This document shows, in pieces, positions 1 through 5,649 of a stretch of 10,017 nt of DNA. Origin of the DNA: Chloroflexota bacterium (GTDB lineage Bacteria > Chloroflexota > Dehalococcoidia > Plut-88900); assembly GCA_022566235.1 (NCBI GenBank), contig JADFJI010000028.1, positions 2,391 to 12,407 of the forward strand. The letters run 5' to 3'. A model generated the notes under the pieces. It saw only the letters and a list, made by a program, of their open reading frames with translations. It ran no database searches and was not told the DNA's origin. The translations under genes and the position numbers were made by a program. Position 1 is the first letter of the stretch. Every line of letters starts with the position of its first letter.

Positions 1-7
1 CGCTCGG

Positions 8-535
8 GTGCCGGTGAAACTTGCCGGCTACCGAAGCTTCGATTGGCCCCCCCGGGAATCCGATTTAGAACACGAAGAGCTGCCCACCCTCCCCCGCAGG
101 GACCCCGATTTTGCGGCGATGCTGGCCTGTGTGTGTGCCATCGTCGGCATCTGGGGCGTGGGTCACATCTACGTAGGCAAGGTGATTACCGGCATCGTCT
201 TAATGTTCACGGGCGCCGTGACTTGGGGCTCCTTCGTCCTGCTGATTTTCATCGGTAAAGGGCCCGTCTTCTGGTTCCTGGGCCTCATTACCTGGAGCCT
301 ATTGATTTTTGTCTGTTATCCCGACGATCGCAAAGACCCTGCCAGGGGAAGGGGTTTCATATTACCTGGCCTTGCCATCTCCTCGACGGTCTTCACTCTC
401 TGGAGCCGGGTAGAGGTAACCTATATCTTTATGGCCGTGAGCATCACCGTCTGGGTCTTTCTAACCACACGGGCCTATAATCTCGCCGTAGAGTACAACG
501 AGTCCCGAGATCGCAATGGGATATCTCTGTGGTAA
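8..535 (+). CDS. small multi-spanning membrane protein with TM2-like motif
   Basis: Function unknown. The 175-residue product has a hydrophilic N-terminus of about 34 residues rich in acidic residues and prolines. Hydrophobic segments follow near residues 35-56, 58-82, 87-103, 116-132 and 137-156, so it should be an integral membrane protein with four or five spans. The stretch GIWGVGHIYVGKVITGI (residues 47-63) resembles the core of the TM2 family (G-x-x-G-x-H/R-x-F/Y-x-G-x-x-x-x-G), and a short charged loop (DDRKDPARGRG) lies between spans three and four. The frame is open to the left edge, so the GTG at 8 is only the first candidate start and the true start may lie outside the window. It ends with TAA 69 nt before recJ and could be co-transcribed with it. 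I see no catalytic motif. The membrane assignment is firm, the family resemblance moderate. Confidence 0.7.
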   Translation: MPVKLAGYRSFDWPPRESDLEHEELPTLPRRDPDFAAMLACVCAIVGIWGVGHIYVGKVITGIVLMFTGAVTWGSFVLLIFIGKGPVFWFLGLITWSLLIFVCYPDDRKDPARGRGFILPGLAISSTVFTLWSRVEVTYIFMAVSITVWVFLTTRAYNLAVEYNESRDRNGISLW

Positions 536-604
536 CTGACCACTGAGAGCACCCTAAACCGTGAACTCGGAACTCTGTTACCAACTTGATCCGGCCACCT
601 ATCC

Positions 605-2296
605 GTGATGAACCAACGCCGCTGGATATTATCCTCGCCTCCAACATCCGAGTGTCTGCGGGCCCTGGGTGATATCCCCTACGCCACAGCCCAGCTGGCA
701 TACAATCGGGGCATCACCGACCTGAAGCAGCTTCGGAGTTTCCTCTCCCCCGACAGCTCATCGCTTTCGGACCCCAGTCTTCTCCCAGACATAGAGCCGG
801 CGATTACGCGGCTGGCCCGAGCCATAGATGACCGAGAGCTTATTGCCATATACGGCGACTTCGACGCCGATGGTGTCACGGCCACAGCCCTCCTGCACCA
901 GGGAATCTCGGCCTTGGGTGGCAGGACCACCCCCTACATACCCCATCGGACCAAAGAGGGTCACGGCCTGAGTATTCAAGGCCTGATGGGCCTTCGGGAC
1001 ATGGGGGCCAGCTTAATACTCACTGCTGATTGTGGTATCAGCTCCTTCGAAGAAGTGGTAGCGGCCCGGGACATCGGAATCGATGTAATAGTCACGGACC
1101 ACCATTCTCCCCCACCACGCATCCCTCCGGCCCTGGCCGTGATAGACCCCAAGAGGACGGACTCCCAGTACCCCTACCCGAACCTTGCGGCCGTTGGAGT
1201 CTGCTATCGATTGATGCAGGTGCTTCGAGACTCTCTGGGACATCCCGAGGATGAGAGCCCTCTGGACCTGGTTGCCCTCGGGTCAGTTGCCGACATGGCC
1301 CCCCTGGACGGCGAGAACCGCTATCTGGTTAAAAGGGGCCTCCAGATCTTGAATGAGACGGAGAAGCCGGGCCTTCGGGAATTGATCGCTCTATCGGGCC
1401 TGACTCCAGGTAGTCTGAACACTGAATCCATCTCATTCGTACTCGGGCCAAGAATCAACGCAGCCGGCCGGGTGGACCATGCTATGACCAGCTATCGATT
1501 GCTGACCGCCACGACCAGCGCCGAGGCCCGACCCCTGGCGCAGGAGTTGGAAGCCAGAAATCGAGAGCGACGAGAGCAGACCGAACAGGTCATGGAGCAG
1601 GTGCGGGAACAGGTAACCACTTCTCAGGCCGACCGATCGATTTTCATCACGGGGAACAGGCATTTCCAGGCGGGGGTGGTCGGATTGGCCGCCGGAAAAC
1701 TGGTGCAGGAGTTCTACCGGCCCGCCATCGTTATGGCCATAGGCCCCGAGGTATCCCGGGCCAGCGCTCGCAGCATACCCGAGTTCGATATCATCGCCGC
1801 CCTCAGACAGTGCAGCGATCTGTTCTTGCGCTACGGGGGACACGCCCAGGCCGCCGGCTTCGTGATCCCCAACGAGAATCTGGATTCGATGGAAGAGAGG
1901 TTGACCTCCATAGCCGAGGAGCAGCTACAAGGCGTGGACCTGCACCCCTCGATTCACATCGATGTCCAGATCTCCCTTAAAGAGATACAGGGCCGGCTCA
2001 TCAAGTTCGTAAGCCTGCTAGAGCCCCTGGGCATCGGCAATCCGCACCCCACATTCCTGTCCCGGAAAGTGCAGGTCGTCGACGTACGCCTCATGGGTGC
2101 AGACGGGCGACATTTGAGGGTTAAGCTTAGGGACGGGTCTTCGGTGTGGAGCGCTGTTGGGTTCGGCCTGGGGAGCAGGGCCGATGACCTGGTTTCTTAC
2201 GTCGACATCGTATATCACCTGAAGACCGATAGGTGGCAGGGCCGGGAAAGGCTAGAACTTGAGCTCATCGATTTCGCTCCCTCCAGCCCTGCATAA
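605..2296 (+). CDS. recJ: single-stranded-DNA-specific 5'-3' exonuclease RecJ
   Basis: RecJ degrades single-stranded DNA 5' to 3' in recombinational repair (RecF pathway), mismatch repair and base-excision repair, using Mn/Mg bound by its DHH-family active site. All landmark motifs are visible: YGDFDADG (residues 83-90), ADCG (141-144), the signature DHH (165-167), GSVADMAPL (226-234) and GPRINAAGR (281-289). A coiled region rich in E, R and Q follows (about 314-336). The DHHA1 motif RYGGHAQAAGF is at 409-419, and an OB-fold-like C-terminal region (about 458-556) starts after LEPLGIGNP and ends RLELELIDF. The length of 563 residues is normal for the family. GTG at 605 and ATG at 608 are adjacent in-frame candidate starts, neither with a strong Shine-Dalgarno sequence; ATG 608 is equally likely. 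The identification is very secure. Confidence 0.96.
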   Translation: MMNQRRWILSSPPTSECLRALGDIPYATAQLAYNRGITDLKQLRSFLSPDSSSLSDPSLLPDIEPAITRLARAIDDRELIAIYGDFDADGVTATALLHQGISALGGRTTPYIPHRTKEGHGLSIQGLMGLRDMGASLILTADCGISSFEEVVAARDIGIDVIVTDHHSPPPRIPPALAVIDPKRTDSQYPYPNLAAVGVCYRLMQVLRDSLGHPEDESPLDLVALGSVADMAPLDGENRYLVKRGLQILNETEKPGLRELIALSGLTPGSLNTESISFVLGPRINAAGRVDHAMTSYRLLTATTSAEARPLAQELEARNRERREQTEQVMEQVREQVTTSQADRSIFITGNRHFQAGVVGLAAGKLVQEFYRPAIVMAIGPEVSRASARSIPEFDIIAALRQCSDLFLRYGGHAQAAGFVIPNENLDSMEERLTSIAEEQLQGVDLHPSIHIDVQISLKEIQGRLIKFVSLLEPLGIGNPHPTFLSRKVQVVDVRLMGADGRHLRVKLRDGSSVWSAVGFGLGSRADDLVSYVDIVYHLKTDRWQGRERLELELIDFAPSSPA

Positions 2297-2332
2297 GACC
2301 CTCGGTCTTGGATTGCAGGCGCTCCCGGGAAT

Positions 2333-2380
2333 CCTTGGCTTACTCATCATAAGAGCCCCCCACGGGCTACTGGGCCAAGG
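2333..2380. other. nested inverted repeat in the convergent recJ/ccdA intergenic region
   Basis: The 270 nt between the convergent ends of recJ and ccdA hold no gene that I can support. A nested hairpin can form: the outer arms CCTTGGC (2333-2339) and GCCAAGG (2374-2380) enclose an inner stem AGCCC/GGGCT (2354-2358 with 2364-2368). A smaller hairpin, AAGACC-CTC-GGTCTT, starts at the recJ stop codon (2295-2309). None carries a U-tract, so these are candidate 3'-end structures rather than classic intrinsic terminators. Confidence 0.45.
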
Positions 2381-2432
2381 CGCTACCGGGTCAGAGGGCG
2401 AATTTGCGGGCTGATATCTGGAGGAAAGAGTC

Positions 2433-2473
2433 TAGTCCCGACTTGTCCTGATACTCGGGACAAGTCGGGACTA
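2433..2473. repeat. perfect 16-bp inverted repeat, probable bidirectional 3'-end hairpin
   Basis: The arms TAGTCCCGACTTGTCC (2433-2448) and GGACAAGTCGGGACTA (2458-2473) are exactly complementary over 16 bp, around a 9-nt loop TGATACTCG. The right arm is followed by TCTTATTCTTAT, a mildly T-rich tract that could help termination of recJ. Because the stem is symmetric it could equally form in the ccdA transcript arriving from the other side. Part of the sequence (CTTGTCCYGATACTCG) recurs about 75 nt downstream, which points to a mobile or dispersed palindromic repeat rather than a private terminator. Confidence 0.75.
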
Positions 2474-2506
2474 ATCTTATTCTTATCCCCCTCTCCCTCC
2501 CAAGCA

Positions 2507-2550
2507 TGCCCTGAGCTTGTCCCGATACTCGAGGCTTGCCGAAGGAGGGT
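2507..2550. repeat. second, degenerate copy of the palindromic repeat family
   Basis: CTTGTCCCGATACTCG (2516-2531) matches 2442-2457 at 15 of 16 positions. It is flanked by CCCTGAG on the left and by GCTTGCCGAAGGAGGG on the right. The flanks together resemble a short dispersed palindrome of the form CCCTGAGCTTGTC/CGAAGG, which I associate from memory with Dehalococcoidia-type metagenomic contigs, here split by about 18 nt. The copy ends 16 nt outside the ccdA stop codon. Confidence 0.5.
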
Positions 2551-2566
2551 AAGGGTTTTACATCTC

Positions 2567-3391
2567 TTAGTCAGAGCCTGCCAGTGCAGGCTGCGTGGAG
2601 CTTGAGGAGGTACCCCCGACGACGGTCCCCGCCATGTAGCCCAGCCAGATGGGGACCAGGGGCAGGATGCAGGGAGAGAGGAAGGAGAGTATGCCGCCGC
2701 CGAAGGCTATCACCAGGGACGCCACCCCCAGGCTTGTCACTTCACTGCTGCCGGTGACCGCGGGTATAAAAGTAAAGTAGTTGTTGAGCAGCTGTAACGA
2801 ATCGGTAACTATCAGGGCGCCGATGAGCACCAGGAGCAGCCCGCTGGTCAGCTCGATCAGCTCCATGTAGGGGTTTATCTTCTTCAACCAGCGTTTTGCC
2901 ACCCCAAGGAAGGCGCCGACGGCCAGGAAGGGGAGTCCGAGGCCCAGGGAATAGACGAACATCAATATAGCGCCTTGGGTCACCGATCCTTCGATAGTCA
3001 GTGTCAATATCCCGGCGAGAATGGGGCCGACGCATGGAGTCCACCCTATAGCAAACGCAGACCCCACTATAGTCGAGCGGAGATAGCTGGGCTTCGAGCC
3101 GACTCCTACATCCAGGCTTCTCTGCCTGTACAAGATCTCCGTCAGCTTACCAAAAGTGAATATGCCGCTGAGGTTGAATCCCAGAAGGATGAGTAAGGAC
3201 CCGGCACCTATCTCCAGCCAGTCCCGCCAACTTCCCGCGCCTATAAGGCCCAGGGCCGCACCCAGGGCCGTGAACACCACGGAAAAGCCCAAGACGAAAG
3301 CGATTGCATGGAGAAAAGGGGGTAGCGAGAATACCGGCGGTTTCTCTACCTGAGGAGTTTCCGAGACGACTACCTGCGTTTCAGAGCTCAT
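2567..3391 (-). CDS. ccdA: CcdA/DsbD-type thiol-disulfide transmembrane transporter, apparently circularly permuted
   Basis: CcdA carries reducing equivalents from cytoplasmic thioredoxin across the membrane to extracytoplasmic partners that keep haem-binding and other thiols reduced. Family signatures are clear: AFVLGFSVVFTALGA (31-45), GWTPCVGPILAGILTL (116-131, Cys120), YSLGLGLPFL (147-156) and ILSFLSPCILPLVPIWLGYM (234-253, Cys241). Their order is abnormal. In ordinary CcdA the SPC segment is TM1 and comes first; here it is the last segment and the protein starts at the equivalent of TM2. Basic loops (about 82-105 and 166-172) would face the cytoplasm, placing both termini inside, compatible with the normal fold of each helix. 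The C-terminal tail is Ser/Thr-rich. ATG 3391 has a good AAAGGA site 8 nt upstream, and no SPC-coding segment lies in the 202 nt before it. It lies downstream of lgt on the same strand. Confidence 0.9.
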   Translation of the reverse strand: MSSETQVVVSETPQVEKPPVFSLPPFLHAIAFVLGFSVVFTALGAALGLIGAGSWRDWLEIGAGSLLILLGFNLSGIFTFGKLTEILYRQRSLDVGVGSKPSYLRSTIVGSAFAIGWTPCVGPILAGILTLTIEGSVTQGAILMFVYSLGLGLPFLAVGAFLGVAKRWLKKINPYMELIELTSGLLLVLIGALIVTDSLQLLNNYFTFIPAVTGSSEVTSLGVASLVIAFGGGILSFLSPCILPLVPIWLGYMAGTVVGGTSSSSTQPALAGSD

Positions 3392-3593
3392 CCTGGGTCC
3401 TTTCTAAATAATGCCAGAGGCCATTTCCTATCTCTTGTCACCTTAGATGACCATCGGACATAGAAGGATTCAGGTGCTCGGGCGAGAGGCCCGCTGCTGC
3501 ACGAGTAACAAATGAATAACGAATTGCGGCCCCTGTCGTTACTCCTCGGCGGCGCCATCAGAGTTTTTTTGTGGGTTAGATTGAGACCGCCAC

Positions 3594-4409
3594 CTAAGTA
3601 GCTGCCGCTCTGGCCTGGGTCTGGTGTCGAATCAACAGATAGATTATAAAAAGGAGGGCGATGGCAAAGACTATCAGGGAGATAACGTGGGCCTGCTGAA
3701 GCGCTCCTATTCTCTCGGGATCGGCCCGGGTGAACTGAATCCCGAACCTGACCAGAGAATACAGGGCCAGATAGATGAGCATGACCATGCCATCGGGGGA
3801 GACCTTACCCAGAAGCTTCCAGATGAAGAAGAAGAGGAGCACATCGGCCATCATCTCGTAGGCCACCGAGGGATGATACCCGATAGCGGCCCCATCCCCA
3901 TCGACGGGGATCGCAGGCAGCCTGCTCAATCCCGGCCAGTCGGGGTGGGTGTGGACCCAGGCCCAGGGCAGGTCGGTGGTCTTGCTGAAGTGCTCGCCGT
4001 TGATCAAGTCCCCAACCCGGCCAACGGCCTGGGAGATCAGCAGGGAGGGGGCCGCCATGTCGGCCAGCTTACCGATGGGATAGCCTTTGACCCATGCATA
4101 GGCCACACCGGCTATGGTGCCTCCCAGGATGGCACCGTACAGGGCCACGCCCCCGTTCCATATGAAGAATATCTCCTCGAGGTTGTTTTTATAGAAGCCC
4201 CACCTATCGATCACATGAACGAGCCGGGAGCCTATCACCCCTCCGGGCACGGCCCACATGGCCACGTTGAAGACGATATCCTCGTCCATCCCCCGGTTTC
4301 GGGCCAGCCTGGCGACGAACACGACACCAACAGCCACCGCCAGCGCGGTAAAAAGGCCGTGCCAGGTAATGCCGCCCACCAAATTGGGGCCAAGGCCTAT
4401 GTCCAGCAT
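3594..4409 (-). CDS. lgt: prolipoprotein diacylglyceryl transferase Lgt
   Basis: Lgt transfers a diacylglyceryl group from phosphatidylglycerol to the lipobox cysteine of prolipoproteins, the first step of lipoprotein maturation in the cytoplasmic membrane. The 271-residue product has about seven hydrophobic spans and the family signature GRVGDLINGEHF (130-141). It also has WNGGVALYGAILGG (84-97), YHPSVAYE (178-185) and a C-terminal RFGIQFTRADP (221-231). By my alignment to E. coli Lgt recalled from memory, R143, E151, Y235 and R239 are kept (R131, E139, Y217, R221). Y26, H103, N146, G154 and E243 are replaced by H17, Y91, D134, S142 and Q225. Such replacements are at least partly known in other phyla, so I would still expect activity. 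ATG 4409 follows a modest AAAGGG site. Two minus-strand genes (lgt, then ccdA) run in the same direction 202 nt apart. The identification is secure. Confidence 0.95.
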   Translation of the reverse strand: MLDIGLGPNLVGGITWHGLFTALAVAVGVVFVARLARNRGMDEDIVFNVAMWAVPGGVIGSRLVHVIDRWGFYKNNLEEIFFIWNGGVALYGAILGGTIAGVAYAWVKGYPIGKLADMAAPSLLISQAVGRVGDLINGEHFSKTTDLPWAWVHTHPDWPGLSRLPAIPVDGDGAAIGYHPSVAYEMMADVLLFFFIWKLLGKVSPDGMVMLIYLALYSLVRFGIQFTRADPERIGALQQAHVISLIVFAIALLFIIYLLIRHQTQARAAAT

Positions 4410-4497
4410 TATCCCTTTACAACTCCATGCCGTAGTACACGATTTGAGTTTTCTTTCAGGTCCTTCGAGTGCCGAGGTTGATCCTCGCCTCAGGCCA

Positions 4498-4527
4498 AGT
4501 TTAGCCCTGTCTTCCGCTGGGGGTCAA
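4498..4527 (-). promoter_or_regulatory. sigma-70-type promoter for lgt
   Basis: Read on the minus strand, TTGACC (4522-4527) is followed after 18 nt by TAAACT (4498-4503). That is five of six matches to the -35 and four of six to the -10 consensus. Transcription would start near 4491, leaving a leader of about 80 nt before the lgt ATG. Sequence match only. Confidence 0.5.
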
Positions 4528-4556
4528 GGAACAGAGAATGAATTCGCACATCTGGT

Positions 4557-4586
4557 TTCGCACTGGCCGTTATGTTATGTTAGAAT
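4557..4586 (+). promoter_or_regulatory. extended -10 promoter for xerD
   Basis: TG-T-TAGAAT (4578-4586) is an extended -10 element with five of six -10 matches. A weak -35 candidate, TTCGCA (4557-4562), lies 18 nt upstream. The predicted transcript starts near 4593, giving a leader of about 34 nt that contains the GGGAG ribosome-binding site for the TTG start at 4627. It is divergent from the lgt promoter. Confidence 0.55.
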
Positions 4587-4626
4587 AGCTTGTCTCCAAC
4601 TTTCGGCGGCGCCTTGGGAGCCATAT

Positions 4627-5532
4627 TTGAAACCTGCTATTGACGCCTTTCTGAATCATCTAACGGTCGAGCGCGGGCTTTCGGCCAATACTCTTTTCGC
4701 TTACAGAAACGATCTCAATCAGTTCCTGCTTTTCCTCCAAGATGACCTCAATCACCACGAGCCCATCACCGGGTGGCCTCAGGTAAGCCGAGAGGTGATC
4801 ACCAGGTACGGCTTAGACTTGAGGGACCGGACCTTCAAAGACTCCACCATCGCCCGAAAGGTCGCTGCTATCAAGTCCTTTTTTGCATTTCTCCTCGAGG
4901 AGGGGACACTGGAGTCGTCTCCCACCGAAAACATGACATCTCCCAAGGTGGGCCGGGCGCTGCCAAAGGCCCTGTCAGTCGAGGAGATGACTATTCTGCT
5001 TCAGGAGGCCGGCTCCCGTCGCCCTCCCGAGGGCTTGAGAGACCGGGCCATGCTGGAGCTGATATATGCTACCGGGCTCAGGGTGACCGAGCTGGTCTCC
5101 TTGAACGTATTGGACATCGATGTCCAGAACTATCAGGTGCGGTGTCTGGGCAAAGGGGCCAAAGAGAGGATTCTGCCCATCCACCAGGAGGCGGCTAGAG
5201 CCATAGAGGAGTACCTTGCGGACTCGCGGCCCAAGATATTGCGCAACTGGGACGAATCTGCCCTGTTCTTGAACCGAAGGGGGGACAGGTTGACCCGACA
5301 GGGTTTCTGGCTCATCCTCAAAGGCTATGCCCGAGAGGCCGACATTGACACACCTATAACGCCCCATGTTCTAAGGCACAGTTTCGCCACCCACATGTTA
5401 AGGGGAGGCGCACCTCTACGGCACGTCCAGGAGATGCTGGGCCACGCCAACATCTCTACCACCCAGGTCTATACTCATCTCGCAAGCGATCAAGTTCGAA
5501 GCCAGTACGACAAGGCCCACCCCAGGGCGTGA
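4627..5532 (+). CDS. xerD: Xer-family site-specific tyrosine recombinase (XerC/XerD)
   Basis: Xer recombinases resolve chromosome dimers at dif by strand exchange through a 3'-phosphotyrosine. The 301-residue product has the usual length. The N-terminal SAM-like core-binding domain (about 1-100) begins IDAFLNHLTVERGLSANT. The catalytic domain (about 115-295) has the complete set: R152 (ATGLRVTEL), K176 (LGKGAKERILP), H247 and R250 (HVLRHSFATHML), H273 (EMLGHANIS) and nucleophile Y282 (TTQVYTH). I chose TTG 4627 because conserved family sequence starts there and GGGAG (4616-4620) sits 6 nt upstream. The longer in-frame extension back to 4258 runs antisense through lgt and resembles no protein. 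It ends in TGA at the expected family length, so TGA is a normal stop in this genome. XerC and XerD cannot be told apart without a genome-wide comparison; a phage integrase is less likely given the typical Xer length and motifs. Confidence 0.93.
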   Translation: MKPAIDAFLNHLTVERGLSANTLFAYRNDLNQFLLFLQDDLNHHEPITGWPQVSREVITRYGLDLRDRTFKDSTIARKVAAIKSFFAFLLEEGTLESSPTENMTSPKVGRALPKALSVEEMTILLQEAGSRRPPEGLRDRAMLELIYATGLRVTELVSLNVLDIDVQNYQVRCLGKGAKERILPIHQEAARAIEEYLADSRPKILRNWDESALFLNRRGDRLTRQGFWLILKGYAREADIDTPITPHVLRHSFATHMLRGGAPLRHVQEMLGHANISTTQVYTHLASDQVRSQYDKAHPRA

Positions 5533-5547
5533 TGGCTCCCAAGGCAG

Positions 5548-5564
5548 GGGCCACATTCTGGCCC
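5548..5564 (+). terminator. hairpin downstream of xerD, possible weak terminator
   Basis: GGGCCA (5548-5553) and TGGCCC (5559-5564) form a 6-bp stem with a 5-nt loop, 15 nt after the xerD stop codon. No T-tract follows, so termination here is uncertain. Confidence 0.35.
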
Positions 5565-5577
5565 GAAACCCGATTGC

Positions 5578-5611
5578 CCGCGATAGTCGCGCTCGCGGAA
5601 TAAAGCTTATT
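5578..5611 (+). promoter_or_regulatory. overlapping palindromes upstream of the methyltransferase
   Basis: Two mutually exclusive stems share sequence: CGCGA-TAG-TCGCG (5579-5591) and CCGCGA/TCGCGG (5578-5583 with 5593-5598). They are followed at once by the palindrome AATAA-AGC-TTATT (5599-5611). The block lies 38 nt before the methyltransferase start codon and could be an operator, a transcript end or a switchable leader. I see no convincing promoter within it. Confidence 0.3.
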
Positions 5612-5649
5612 ACGGCCCAGTGATACTCCAGATTCAGGAGGCACCGGTA

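Noticed and set aside
3482..3570. GAGTAAC/GTTACTC inverted repeat and T7 run between ccdA and lgt
   Set aside because: The arms are far apart with poor pairing between them, and the T-run has the wrong orientation to end lgt or serve ccdA, both on the minus strand.
3624..4481. 285-codon plus-strand open frame antisense to lgt
   Set aside because: Lies opposite a clearly identified lgt; its product is low-complexity (G, D, H, P, Q rich) with no recognisable motif, as expected of a shadow frame in GC-rich DNA.
4258..4626. N-terminal extension of the xerD frame to an ATG at 4258
   Set aside because: It runs antisense through the start of lgt and across both predicted promoters; conserved Xer sequence starts only at the TTG 4627, which has its own ribosome-binding site.
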